Assembly: GCF_016745505.1 (NCBI RefSeq)
Contig: NZ_JAERUC010000080.1
Span: forward strand, 62,001 to 126,000
Length of the DNA stretch: 64,000 nt
Reading direction: 5' to 3'
DNA from: Streptomyces silvae
Lineage (GTDB): Bacteria; Actinomycetota; Actinomycetes; Streptomycetales; Streptomycetaceae
This document shows positions 1 through 7,950 of the stretch, piece by piece (within the stretch, counting starts at the first letter, position 1; each line of letters begins with the position of its first letter). A program made the position numbers and the translations under genes. Under the pieces are notes generated by a model. That model searched no databases. It was not told where the DNA came from and saw only the letters and a list, made by a program, of their open reading frames with translations.

Positions 1-705
1 GGTGACCAGGACGAGGCCCGGACGGACGACAGCACCGTACAGCCGGTGCTGGACGCGGAGTTCGTCCAGATCCCCATCTTCCCGAAGTGGCTGATCGCGG
101 TGCTCGCGGCGCTGCTCGCGCTGCTGATCGCCTGGTTCGCGCTGGTCCGCCCGGCGGTGCGCAGCGCCGCCAAGGAGGCGGCCGACGAGGTGGTCCAGCT
201 GCGCCCCACACCCCCCGGGGAGCAGGGCGGCGAGGGGGAGACACCTGGCAGCGGTCCCGGCGGGGCGAGCCCTTCGCCCACCGGCCCGGGCTCGGGTCAG
301 GGGCAGGGGCCCGGGGAGGGCGGTGACGGCACCGCGGGCACGGGTGGTCAGCAGAGTTCGGCGACCATCGACCTGAAGACCTCGAGCGGGCAGACGAAGA
401 CCGGTACGTACAAGGTGCCCGAGAAGAGCGTCTTCGGTGTGACGGACATCGTTGTCGCCAACTTCCAGGGCGACGAGGGCGTGATGACGATCAGCTTCGG
501 TGACCGCAAGATCACCACGATCGCTCTGGAGACCTTCCGCAACCAGGACTATCACTGGGTCACCCCCATCAAGATCCCTGCGAACGACACCGTGACCATC
601 GACGTGACCTGTTCCGAGCCGGGCACTCCGGCCACCGGCCGCAAGGCCCAGGGATGCCACGAGGTTCTGAACGTGAGCGGTGAGCTGATCCGCACCGAGC
701 AATGA
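1..705 (+). CDS. Membrane-anchored protein, C-terminal part (5' end outside window)
   Basis: The frame is open from base 1, so the gene begins upstream of the window; the GTG at 46 is probably internal. About 234 residues are visible. A hydrophobic segment (WLIAVLAALLALLIAWFALV) starts near residue 26 and is followed by 'RPAVRSAAKEAADEVV'. A Gly/Pro/Ser/Glu-rich linker of about 45 residues comes next. The final domain, about 110 residues, is beta-rich and ends with two cysteines about 16 residues apart ('VTCSEPG...QGCHEV'), which could form a disulfide. The layout suggests a cytoplasmic or upstream domain, one membrane helix, a flexible spacer and an extracytoplasmic domain. I do not recognise the family and assign no function. 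Confidence 0.7.
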   Translation, partial: GDQDEARTDDSTVQPVLDAEFVQIPIFPKWLIAVLAALLALLIAWFALVRPAVRSAAKEAADEVVQLRPTPPGEQGGEGETPGSGPGGASPSPTGPGSGQGQGPGEGGDGTAGTGGQQSSATIDLKTSSGQTKTGTYKVPEKSVFGVTDIVVANFQGDEGVMTISFGDRKITTIALETFRNQDYHWVTPIKIPANDTVTIDVTCSEPGTPATGRKAQGCHEVLNVSGELIRTEQ

Positions 706-886
706 AACGGACGTGAAGCCTCCGATCATTTTCGATCGGTGCCGACCACCCTGTAAAGAACGGTCGGTCAATGCGTCCAGAAATCACCAACTCCGGTCCG
801 GAAACCGGCATCCGGGCACATACGCCACACGGAAACCGCCGTTTCGGGCGCCCTGACCGGGCATCCGGTGGCGGCCCCCGCCGCGC

Positions 887-2077
887 TCAGCCGGTGGCCA
901 GCTCGTAGGCGTAGTCCGGGGTGAACGAGCCGGCCGATCCCTTGCAGCCGTCGGACTCCCCCGGCAGCTTCACCCAGAGGTACGCGTCGATGCCGGTCAG
1001 GCCGGTGTCCGTCGTCGGGGCCCTGCCGAGCGCCCGGCCCGCCGGGTCGCACCACTCCCCCTCCTGCGGTGCCCCGTTGCCGTTGCGGCTGGTGTCGATG
1101 ACGGCGCCCAGGCCGGGCGGCCCGCCGAGCGCCGCGAGCACCCGCCGGGCGTACGCGGTCTCGTCGGCGGTGCTGTGGAAGTTGGACACGTTGGTGAAGA
1201 TGCCGTCGCCGCTGGTCGCGGCGCCCGCCTCGCGGAGCGCCGCGGCCTGCTTGGCGGCGCTGTGCCAGCCGGAGTGTCCGCCGTCGAAGTAGACCTTGGC
1301 CCGTGGGTTCGCGGCGTGCAGGGTACGGCCGGCGCGGGCCAGGGACGCGAAGCGTGCGTCCCGCTGTGCGGCGGAGAGGCAGTCCGACAGGGCGATCGCG
1401 TCCGGTTCCAGGATGACGATGACCGGCCCGCTGCCGAGCCCCGCGGCGAAGTCGGCGATCCACCCGTCGTACGCGTCCAGGCTCGGCGCCCCTCCCTCGG
1501 AGGCCCCGCCGCAGTCCCGGTCGGGGATCGCGTACGGCACGAGGACGGGCGTACGGCCGGCGGCCGCCGCGGCGGACGTCACGCCCCGGACCTGGCCGGT
1601 GACGGCGCCCGGGTTGTGGGCGGGGAACCACACGGCGGCGGGCTGCGCCGCGATCCTGGACTCGATCAGCGGGCGGCGCGGATCGTCCCGGTGGGCGCCG
1701 ACCCAGTCCAGGACCTGGGACTGCGGGTGGCGGTAGAGCCCGGCGGACGCGGCGGGGGCCGAGGACCGCTTCGGCGCCGGGGACGGGGCCGGGCTCCTGC
1801 GCGGCGTCCTGCTGGGGCTCGGGGACGGCGCGGCCGTCGCGGAGGCCGAGGGCGACGCGGTGGGGGTGGGCACGGCGGGCAGCGGTTCCAGGACCGGGGA
1901 CGCGGTCGTGTCCGGGAGCGCGGTCGTGCGCCCGCCGTCATGCGCTCCGGCGGCTATCACCCCCGTCGCCGCACCGGCCGCCACCACGGCCGACGCCAGC
2001 GCGGCCATGGTGTGACGGCGTGCGGCGCGCCTGCGCCGTCTCGCCGCGGTCCTGCCTCCCGCTCGTACGCCCGGCAC
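887..2077 (-). CDS. Glycoside hydrolase family 6 (cellulase/cellobiohydrolase-like), secreted or membrane-anchored
   Basis: The protein has 396 residues and a GTG start behind a G-rich ribosome-binding region. An Arg-rich stretch (8-21) precedes a hydrophobic segment at about 24-46, so it is a secretion signal or membrane anchor. A Ser/Pro/Thr/Ala-rich linker runs to about residue 110, and the catalytic domain fills the rest. GH6 signatures are clear: 'VPYAIPDRDCGGASEGG' (the P-x-R-D-C motif with the general-acid region), 'VIVILEPDAIALSDC', 'VYFDGGHSGW', 'NVSNFH' and 'IDAYLWVKLPGESDG'. GH6 enzymes cut beta-1,4-glucan with inversion. No cellulose-binding module is present. A role on cellulose or another beta-glucan outside the cell is inferred. 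Confidence 0.9.
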   Translation of the reverse strand: MPGVRAGGRTAARRRRRAARRHTMAALASAVVAAGAATGVIAAGAHDGGRTTALPDTTASPVLEPLPAVPTPTASPSASATAAPSPSPSRTPRRSPAPSPAPKRSSAPAASAGLYRHPQSQVLDWVGAHRDDPRRPLIESRIAAQPAAVWFPAHNPGAVTGQVRGVTSAAAAAGRTPVLVPYAIPDRDCGGASEGGAPSLDAYDGWIADFAAGLGSGPVIVILEPDAIALSDCLSAAQRDARFASLARAGRTLHAANPRAKVYFDGGHSGWHSAAKQAAALREAGAATSGDGIFTNVSNFHSTADETAYARRVLAALGGPPGLGAVIDTSRNGNGAPQEGEWCDPAGRALGRAPTTDTGLTGIDAYLWVKLPGESDGCKGSAGSFTPDYAYELATG

Positions 2078-2174
2078 GCCTCGTCCCCTCCCCCGGCGCC
2101 CGGTGTTCGTCCGTTCCGATGAAGTCTCCGGCCGGTCGGCGCCGTGGCGAGCCTATGGCTGGGACGCTGCCCGC

Positions 2175-2888
2175 ATGGACCGGATCGAGCAGTTCGCAAC
2201 TCCGGCCGGCCTGGCCGGCACGGTGACCGATGTCGGCGCGGTGATCGAGCGGATGCGCGCGTTCCGCTCCGGCTGGCCGCCCGGGGACGGCGTGGCGGTG
2301 TTCAACCAGGTCTATCTGACGGTCACGGAGGCCGTCGCCCGGCACCTCACGGACGGCGTGTTCCGGGACCACGAGGCCGTGTCCGCGCTGGACGTGCGGT
2401 TCGCCGAGCTCTATCTGACGGCGGTCGACACGGCTGCGTCGGGCGGCACCCCGCCCGCGTGCTGGCGCCCGCTCTTCCAGTACCGGCGCCATCCGGGCGT
2501 ACGTCCGCTGCAGTTCGCCCTGGCCGGTGTCAACGCGCACATCGGGCACGACCTCGCACTGGCCGTGGTGGACACCTGCCGTACGCTCGGCTGCGCTCCG
2601 GCCGACCTCAAGGAGGAGTTCGACCGGGTGGGTGATCTCCTCGTGATGCTGGAGGAGCAGATCCGCGAAGATCTGATGCCCGGTCCCGATCTGCTGGAGG
2701 TCGCCGATCCCCTCGTCCACCTCGCGGGTTCCTGGAGCCTGGAGCGGGCCCGTGAGGCGTCGTGGACGGCTGCCCGGATGCTGTGGCAGCTGCGTCGAGT
2801 GCCGCCCCTGGCCGAGGAGTTCAGGGTGCGGATGGATGCCGGGGCGGGGCTGGTGGGGCGCTTCCTGCTCACTCCGTGCCGCCGCTGA
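2175..2888 (+). CDS. DUF5995 family protein
   Basis: The protein has 237 residues from the ATG at 2175 ('MDRIEQFATPAGLAG'). The frame is open upstream, but the preceding residues look like untranslated leader. It is mostly helical, with no signal peptide or membrane segment. Visible features are 'FNQVYLTVTEAVARHL', 'FAELYLTAVD', 'RPLFQYRRHPGVRPLQFALAG', a conserved-looking 'NAHIGHDLALAVVDTC' and 'LKEEFDRVGDLL'. This fits the actinobacterial DUF5995 family, which has no known reaction. The His/Asn-containing 'NAHIGHD' could be a ligand or metal site, but that is only inference. It is divergent from the GH6 gene and convergent with the flavin oxidase gene, so it is probably monocistronic. Confidence 0.75.
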   Translation: MDRIEQFATPAGLAGTVTDVGAVIERMRAFRSGWPPGDGVAVFNQVYLTVTEAVARHLTDGVFRDHEAVSALDVRFAELYLTAVDTAASGGTPPACWRPLFQYRRHPGVRPLQFALAGVNAHIGHDLALAVVDTCRTLGCAPADLKEEFDRVGDLLVMLEEQIREDLMPGPDLLEVADPLVHLAGSWSLERAREASWTAARMLWQLRRVPPLAEEFRVRMDAGAGLVGRFLLTPCRR

Positions 2889-2925
2889 GAAGTCGCTGAG
2901 AAGACTCTGAGAAAACGCCCCTCCC

Positions 2926-4617
2926 TCAGCCCTCCGGGAGCTCGACCGGCGCGATCTCGTCGAACACGTCGCCCGGGCCGGGGTTCGCCGGGTCGGTGGC
3001 GCCGCCGAACTGCGCCATCACTCCCCATACGGCGTTCAGCGCGGTCTGCACGGCTCCCTCGGCCCAGCCCGCCGTCCACGAGATGTCGTCGCCCGCGAGG
3101 AACAGGCCGCGCTTGTCGGCGGGCAGCCGGTCCTGCATGAAGTGGGTGAACAGGCGGCGCTGGTAGCGGTAGTGGCCCGGCAGGTTGGCCTTGAACGCGC
3201 CCATGAAGTACGGCTCGTTCTCCCAGGAGACGGTGACCGGGTTGCCGATGATGTGCTTGCGGATGTCGACGCCCGGATAGATCTCGCCGAGCGACTTGAG
3301 CATGACGTCCATGCGCTCGTTCGGGGAGAGCGGCAGCCACTTCAGGCTGTCGTCGCACCAGGTGTAGGAGAGACAGATGACGGCCGGCTTGTCGGGCCCG
3401 TCGTCCAGGAGGTACGTCCCCCGGGTCATCCGGTCCGTGAGCGTCATGGACATCGTGTCCCGGCCGGTGAGCTCGTCCTTGTCGAGCCAGAACGGCCGGT
3501 CGACGGGCACGAACAGCTTGGAGGACTCCATGTAGTGGGTGCGCTCCATCGCCGTCCAGTGGTCGATGGGGAAGAGCGCGTCGTCGCAGGCGATCTTGGA
3601 GAGCAGCAGCCAGGACTGTCCGGTGAAGACCGCCGCCCGGTAGGTGCGGATGTCGCCCGCGGCGTCGGTGACGGTGATCCGGTTGCCCGCGGTGCGGTGG
3701 AGCCGGGTCACGGCGGGGCGGGGCTGCCCGTCGTGCAGCGAGGACAACGAGGTGCCCGACGGCCAGTGCACGGTCTTCTGCGGCTCGCGGTCCCACAGGC
3801 GCAGCGGAAGCTGCTGGCTGCCGCCGACGATGCCCCGGTGGTGGTCGTCGGCCTCGGTGTAGACGACGCGGAGGATCTCCAGGATCGAGTTGGGGAAGTC
3901 GGTGTCCCAGCCGCCGGTGCCGAAGCCGACCTGCCCGAAGATCTCGCGGTGCCGGAAGGAGGCGAAGGCCTCGGAGCCGCAGAGGAAGCCGTAGAACGTC
4001 TGGTCGTCGAGCTTCTGGACGAGCTTCGCCCAGATCTCCCGGATGCGGGGGACGTCGCGCTCGCGCATCGCGCGGTTCATGTCCGAGAAGTCGGCGCCCT
4101 CCTCCAGGCACGCGTTCCAGGCGTCCATCACCTCGCGGTAGACCGGGGGCAGGTCGTCGATGGTGCGCGCGTAGTGGGACGCGCCCTTGAGGTCGACCAC
4201 GGTCGAGGGGGTCGCCGGGGAGAGGGGGTTGGGGAACGGCTTGGTCTCCAGACCCACCAGGTCGATGTAGTGCTGGAGCGCCGTCGAGGAGGGCGGGAAG
4301 CGCATGGCGCCCATCTCGGCGGTCAGCGAGGGGTCGCAGCCATCGAAGCCGACGGTGCGCAGCCGCCCGCCGATCCGGTCCGCCTCGTAGACGACGGGCT
4401 TCAGGCCCATCTTCATCAGTTCGTACGCGGTGATGATGCCGGAGAGCCCGCCGCCGATGACCGCGACCTCGGTGCCGTGTTCGGTGGCCGGTATCTGCCC
4501 GATGCCCGCCGGGTGGGCCAGGAAGTCGTCGTAGGCGTACGGGAAGTCCGGGCCGAACATGGTGATCGGCGGCTGCGCGTCGGTGTGCTGGACGGCGTTG
4601 GGCACCGTGGACGTCAT
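2926..4617 (-). CDS. davB: Flavin monooxygenase of the L-lysine 2-monooxygenase (DavB) type
   Basis: The protein has 563 residues and an ATG start behind AAGGAG. FAD is held by an N-terminal Rossmann motif, 'VAVIGGGLSGIITAYELM' (about 51-68), followed by 'VVYEADRIGGRLRT'. The C-terminal amine-oxidase flavin motif is 'GLFLAGDDISWTAGWAEGAV'. The N-terminal 'PITMFGPDFPYAYDDFLAHP' and the stretch 'FGQVGFGTGGWDTDFPNS' closely resemble, from memory, Pseudomonas DavB. DavB decarboxylates lysine oxidatively to 5-aminovaleramide. Length (about 560) also fits DavB and the related tryptophan 2-monooxygenase IaaM. The upstream gene is a nitrilase-family amidase, as in davBA, so lysine is the best guess. 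Trp or Phe as substrate is not excluded. Confidence 0.8.
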   Translation of the reverse strand: MTSTVPNAVQHTDAQPPITMFGPDFPYAYDDFLAHPAGIGQIPATEHGTEVAVIGGGLSGIITAYELMKMGLKPVVYEADRIGGRLRTVGFDGCDPSLTAEMGAMRFPPSSTALQHYIDLVGLETKPFPNPLSPATPSTVVDLKGASHYARTIDDLPPVYREVMDAWNACLEEGADFSDMNRAMRERDVPRIREIWAKLVQKLDDQTFYGFLCGSEAFASFRHREIFGQVGFGTGGWDTDFPNSILEILRVVYTEADDHHRGIVGGSQQLPLRLWDREPQKTVHWPSGTSLSSLHDGQPRPAVTRLHRTAGNRITVTDAAGDIRTYRAAVFTGQSWLLLSKIACDDALFPIDHWTAMERTHYMESSKLFVPVDRPFWLDKDELTGRDTMSMTLTDRMTRGTYLLDDGPDKPAVICLSYTWCDDSLKWLPLSPNERMDVMLKSLGEIYPGVDIRKHIIGNPVTVSWENEPYFMGAFKANLPGHYRYQRRLFTHFMQDRLPADKRGLFLAGDDISWTAGWAEGAVQTALNAVWGVMAQFGGATDPANPGPGDVFDEIAPVELPEG

Positions 4618-4670
4618 GGGGTACGGACTCCTTGCGGGGGAACGCGGGGGAAGCGTGGATCGGGGGGTGC

Positions 4671-5468
4671 TCAGACCAGGGAGCCGTACAGGCCCGGGAG
4701 GCGGTCCCGGAGATACGGGTTGACGGCGCGTGACGTGGCGAGCAGGGCGGGGTCGACCTCACCGACGAGCAGTTCCTCGCCGCGGCCGGCCCGGGCCCGG
4801 ACCGTGCCGTCGGGGCCGGCCAGGCAGCTCAGCCCGGTGAAGTCGAACTCGCCTTCCACGCCCGCCCTGTTGACGTACGCGATGTAGAGCTGGCTCTCGA
4901 AGGCGCGGACCGGCACGACGGCTTCGGCGACGAACGGGAAGGGGTGCATCAGCGCGGTCGGGACGAGCAGCAGCTCGGTGCCGGCCAGGGCGTGCGCGCG
5001 TACGTTCTCCGGGAACTCGACGTCGTAGCAGATCAGCAGCCCGACCCGTACGCCGTCCAGCTCGGCCTGGACCACCGGCCGGACGCCGGGGGTGAACCAC
5101 TTCTCCTCGAAGCTGCCGAAGAGGTGGGTCTTGCGGTAGTTGGCGAGCGGCGTCCCGTCGGGGCCGATGAGCTGCGCCGCGTTGAAGACCGCCTCGCCGG
5201 CCCGCTCCGGGTAGCCGTAGTGCACGGCCAGACCGTGGCGTACGCAGATGTCGGCGACCGCCCGCGCGGCGGGCCCGTCCGCGGGCTCGGCCAGCTCCGG
5301 GACGGCGTCCCCGATGGCGTAGCCGGTGAGGAACAGCTCGGGGCAGACCAGCAGCCGGGCGCCCGCGGCGGCGGCCCGGGCGGCGGCCGCGTCGAGCGCG
5401 GCGAGGTTGTCGTCCACGGAACCGGCTCGTCCGGAGCTCTGGAGCAGGGCGGTACGCAACGGCGGCAT
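4671..5468 (-). CDS. davA: Nitrilase-superfamily amidase, probable 5-aminovaleramidase (DavA-like)
   Basis: The ATG at 5468 gives 265 residues, the usual size of single-domain C-N hydrolases. The frame is open further upstream, but that part reads through repeats and is not protein-like. The Glu-Lys-Cys triad is visible: Glu in 'LLVCPELFLTGY', Lys in 'NYRKTHLFG' and Cys in 'VGLLICYDVEFPE'. The protein lacks a signal peptide and is cytoplasmic. In the DavBA route it would hydrolyse 5-aminovaleramide to 5-aminovalerate and ammonia. If the partner oxidase uses Trp or Phe, the substrate would be the matching arylacetamide. The oxidase gene lies 53 bp downstream on the same strand, so the two form an operon. 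Confidence 0.8.
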   Translation of the reverse strand: MPPLRTALLQSSGRAGSVDDNLAALDAAAARAAAAGARLLVCPELFLTGYAIGDAVPELAEPADGPAARAVADICVRHGLAVHYGYPERAGEAVFNAAQLIGPDGTPLANYRKTHLFGSFEEKWFTPGVRPVVQAELDGVRVGLLICYDVEFPENVRAHALAGTELLLVPTALMHPFPFVAEAVVPVRAFESQLYIAYVNRAGVEGEFDFTGLSCLAGPDGTVRARAGRGEELLVGEVDPALLATSRAVNPYLRDRLPGLYGSLV

Positions 5469-5544
5469 GGCTGACCTCGGGCGGGACGGGCGGGGTGGGG
5501 AGACGTATCGAAGGTACGGGGCGGGGATCACGGCCGACAAGGCG

Positions 5545-5610
5545 CGATTGTTGCGCGTACACCGTCGATCCGTTGCGCGCGAAGCCGCCGGGGCGGCGAT
5601 TCGTTGCGCG
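5545..5610. promoter_or_regulatory. Three phased 14-bp direct repeats upstream of davA (candidate Lrp operator)
   Basis: The unit CGAT[T/C]CGTTGCGCG occurs at 5566-5579 and 5597-5610. A copy missing one base (CGATTGTTGCGCG) is at 5545-5557. The offsets are 21 and 31 bp, about two and three helical turns, so all copies face the same side of the DNA. They lie 77-142 bp upstream of the davA start, in the 301-bp gap that separates it from an Lrp/AsnC-type gene. Lrp-family octamers wrap DNA over phased sites. Assignment to this regulator is inference. Confidence 0.55.
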
Positions 5611-5641
5611 GGACGTCTTCGCAGGTCGGAGCAGTGATTTC

Positions 5642-5740
5642 GGTCTCGTCCCGGGACCGCCTGAGGCCGCCGGGCAGTCATGTCCCGGTGACCGCCGGAA
5701 ACCCCCGGGCGGCCTCGTATCGGGACCGCCTGAGGCCGCC
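5642..5740. repeat. 30-bp imperfect direct repeat with hairpin between the Lrp gene and davA
   Basis: CGGGACCGCCTGAGGCCGCC is identical at 5652-5671 and 5721-5740. The similarity extends to 30 bp (5642-5671 against 5711-5740) with three mismatches, giving a 69-bp period. GGCGGCCTC (5708-5716) is the reverse complement of GAGGCCGCC (5732-5740), so the second copy sits in a 9-bp stem with a 15-nt loop. The stem lies about 30 bp past the Lrp stop and could be its terminator. The repeat could also be part of the davAB control region. Confidence 0.5.
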
Positions 5741-5769
5741 GTGCCTGGAGCGGGCCCGCCCGGGCGCCG

Positions 5770-6228
5770 TCAGGCCGGCGGGCCGGAGGAGGAGTAGCGC
5801 CGCAGCAGCGGGGAGAGCACGAGGACGGACTTGGTGCGCTCGACGTAGGGCTCGCCGGCGATCCGCTCCAGCACCTGCTCGAAGTGCCGCATGTCGGCGG
5901 CGAAGACCTGCACGACCGCGTCGGCCTCGCCCGTCACCGTGGACGCGGAGGCGACCTCGGGGTAGGCGGAGAGGCCGCGCTTGATCGCCTCGGGGGCGGT
6001 GTTGCGGCTGCAGTAGATCTCGATGAACCCCTCGGTCTGCCAGCCGAGCGCCGCCGGGTCGACCCGCACGGTGAAGCCCGTGATGGCGCCCTCGGCGCGC
6101 AGCCGGTCCACCCTGCGTTTCACCGCGGGGGCGGAGAGGCCGATGAGGGCGCCGATGTCCGCGTAGGAGCGGCGGGCGTCTTCGGCGAGGGCGTGGACGA
6201 TGCGTTCGTCGAGGTCGTTCAGGCGCAC
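5770..6228 (-). CDS. Lrp/AsnC family transcriptional regulator
   Basis: The protein has 152 residues, the typical size. An N-terminal winged helix-turn-helix is seen in 'LNDLDERIVHALAEDARRSY' and 'IGLSAPAVKRRVDRLRAEG'. The RAM effector/oligomerisation domain follows ('GFIEIYCSRNTAPEAIKRGL', 'VTGEADAVVQVFAAD'). Family members form octamers and sense amino acids. The gene sits between the aldehyde dehydrogenase and davA, all on the same strand. Phased repeats lie between it and davA. I infer that it responds to lysine or a related amino acid and controls davAB, perhaps also the dehydrogenase. The effector is unknown. Confidence 0.88.
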   Translation of the reverse strand: MRLNDLDERIVHALAEDARRSYADIGALIGLSAPAVKRRVDRLRAEGAITGFTVRVDPAALGWQTEGFIEIYCSRNTAPEAIKRGLSAYPEVASASTVTGEADAVVQVFAADMRHFEQVLERIAGEPYVERTKSVLVLSPLLRRYSSSGPPA

Positions 6229-6260
6229 GTCGGGTGGATCACTTCTCTGCGGCGGAAGGG

Positions 6261-6335
6261 TTCGGGGGCGGCCGGGCCAAGACCCTGGGGCCGCCCCCGA
6301 AGTAGAACACGCGCGCCCCGTCCGGAGCGCGCGTG
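6261..6335 (-). terminator. Tandem hairpins downstream of the aldehyde dehydrogenase gene
   Basis: The first stem is TTCGGGGGCGGCC (6261-6273) with GGCCGCCCCCGAA (6289-6301): 13 bp and a 15-nt loop. The second is CACGCGCGC (6308-6316) with GCGCGCGTG (6327-6335): 9 bp and a 10-nt loop. Both lie just past the stop of the leftward dehydrogenase gene and upstream of the Lrp gene, as expected for a GC-rich actinobacterial terminator without a U-tract. Confidence 0.65.
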
Positions 6336-6352
6336 CCGCCGGGAAGCGCCGG

Positions 6353-7813
6353 TCAGAAGGGGAACTCGGAGCGGCCGTGCTGGACCGAGATCCACTTCTG
6401 CGTGGTGAACGCCTCCAGCATCGACTCGCCGTTCAGCCGCCCGAGGCCCGAGTTCTTCTCGCCGCCGAAGGGGACGAGGGGCTCGTCGTGGACCGTGCCG
6501 TCGTTGATGTGGATCATTCCGGTGCGGATCCGCTGCCCCACCCGTACGCCGCGCTCGATGTTCCCGGTGTGGACCGCGCCGCTCAGCCCGTACGGGGTGT
6601 CGTTGGCGATCCGTACGGCCTCGTCCTCACCGTCGAAGGGGACGAGCAGGGCGACCGGCCCGAATATCTCCTGCTGGAGGACGGGGGAATCGGCGGCGAG
6701 GCCGGTCAGCACGGACGGGCTCACCACATTGCCGTCGGCCCGGCCGTGCAGCAGCGCCGTGGCGCCCGCCTCCACGGTCTCGTCGACGAGCTTGGACACC
6801 GCGTCGGCCTGCGAGGAGCTGATCAGGGGGCCGATGTGGGTGGCGGGGTCGGCCGGGTCGCCGACGCGGAGGGAGGCGACCTTGGCGACGAACTTCTCGG
6901 TGAACTCCTGCTCCACCGCGCGGTCCACCAGGATGCGGTTGGCCGCCATGCAGACCTGGCCCTGGTGGACGTAACGGCTGAAGACGGCCGCGTCGACGGC
7001 GTAGTCCACATCGGCGTCGTCCAGGACGATCAGCGCGCTGTTCCCGCCCAGTTCGAGCACCGCGCGCTTGAGGTTGGCCGCGCAGACCGTCGCCACGTGG
7101 CGGCCGATCCGGTCCGAGCCGGTGAAGGAGATGACCTGCGGGACGGGGTGCTCCAGCAGGGCGTCCCCGATCTCCGCGATGTCGGTGACCACGACGTTCA
7201 GCAGGCCGGCGGGCAGCCCCGCCTCCTCGAACACCTTGGCGATCAGGGTGCCGCCGCAGACCGGGGTGTTCTGGTGCGGCTTGAGGACCACGGCGTTGCC
7301 GAGGGCCAGCGCGGGCGCGACCGACTTGAGCGACAGCAGGAAGGGGAAGTTGAAGGGGCTGATGACCCCCACGACGCCGACGGGCAGCCGGTAGACGCGG
7401 TTCTCCTTGCCCTCGGTCGGCGAGGGCAGGATCTGCCCGGTGGACCGCAGCGTGAGCTGGACCGCCTCGCGCAGGAACTCCTTGGCCAGGTGCAGCTCGA
7501 AGCCCGCCTTCAGCCGGGTGCCGCCGAGCTCCGCGACGATCGCCTCACCGATCTCCGCCTCGCGCTCCTCCACGACCCGCAGCGTCTTCTCCAGCACCGC
7601 ACGCCGGGCGTACGGGTTCGTGTCCGCCCAGCCCGGCTGGGCCCGCTCGGCGGCGCGGTAGGCCTGGTCGACCTCGTCGGCCGTCGCGACGGTGACCGAG
7701 GCGAGCTTCTCCCCGCTGTACGGGTTGAAGTCGATGATGTCCCAGGACCCCTTCCCCGGCCTCCACTCACCGTCGATGTACTGCTGGGCCAGGTCGGTGA
7801 AGAAGGAAGACAT
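6353..7813 (-). CDS. NAD(P)-dependent aldehyde dehydrogenase
   Basis: The protein has 486 residues, a standard length for the soluble ALDH superfamily. The catalytic Cys is in 'GQVCMAANRI' and the general-base Glu in 'AVLELGGNSALIVLDDAD'. The cofactor region has 'ISPFNFPF' and 'ISFTGSDRIGR', and a conserved C-terminal stretch reads 'EIFGPVALLVPF'. It resembles benzaldehyde/vanillin-type dehydrogenases, so the aldehyde cannot be named. It lies next to the Lrp gene and the davAB-like operon. Glutarate semialdehyde (the DavD step after 5-aminovalerate transamination) is a possible substrate by context only, because no aminotransferase gene is in the window. It has its own upstream dyad and tandem terminator, so it is probably monocistronic. 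Confidence 0.88.
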   Translation of the reverse strand: MSSFFTDLAQQYIDGEWRPGKGSWDIIDFNPYSGEKLASVTVATADEVDQAYRAAERAQPGWADTNPYARRAVLEKTLRVVEEREAEIGEAIVAELGGTRLKAGFELHLAKEFLREAVQLTLRSTGQILPSPTEGKENRVYRLPVGVVGVISPFNFPFLLSLKSVAPALALGNAVVLKPHQNTPVCGGTLIAKVFEEAGLPAGLLNVVVTDIAEIGDALLEHPVPQVISFTGSDRIGRHVATVCAANLKRAVLELGGNSALIVLDDADVDYAVDAAVFSRYVHQGQVCMAANRILVDRAVEQEFTEKFVAKVASLRVGDPADPATHIGPLISSSQADAVSKLVDETVEAGATALLHGRADGNVVSPSVLTGLAADSPVLQQEIFGPVALLVPFDGEDEAVRIANDTPYGLSGAVHTGNIERGVRVGQRIRTGMIHINDGTVHDEPLVPFGGEKNSGLGRLNGESMLEAFTTQKWISVQHGRSEFPF

Positions 7814-7866
7814 GAAATCCCTTACCGCAGAGGGGCGGGCAGCTGATTGCGGCTCATATTACTTAT

Positions 7867-7885
7867 CCTTCAATCAGGTTGAAGG
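7867..7885. promoter_or_regulatory. Inverted repeat CCTTCAA-N5-TTGAAGG upstream of the ALDH gene
   Basis: CCTTCAA (7867-7873) and TTGAAGG (7879-7885) form a perfect 7-bp dyad with a 5-bp centre, 54 bp upstream of the dehydrogenase start. The surrounding sequence is AT-richer than the rest of the region, as expected for a promoter. It is a candidate operator; the regulator is unknown. Confidence 0.45.
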
Positions 7886-7950
7886 GGAGTCCGGAAGTGG
7901 TCGACCCCGAAACGGACCGCCCGTCCATGGCCTCGGGCGCACATGCGAAA

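Noticed and set aside
2926..4617. Tryptophan 2-monooxygenase (iaaM) as the first-choice name
   Set aside because: The remembered similarity and the nitrilase-type, not amidase-signature, partner fit DavB/DavA better. It is kept only as an alternative.
4671..5681. Longer N-terminus for the amidase (336 residues)
   Set aside because: The extra 71 residues read through the phased repeats and are Arg/Pro-rich. The ATG at 5468 starts exactly at the family's conserved beginning.
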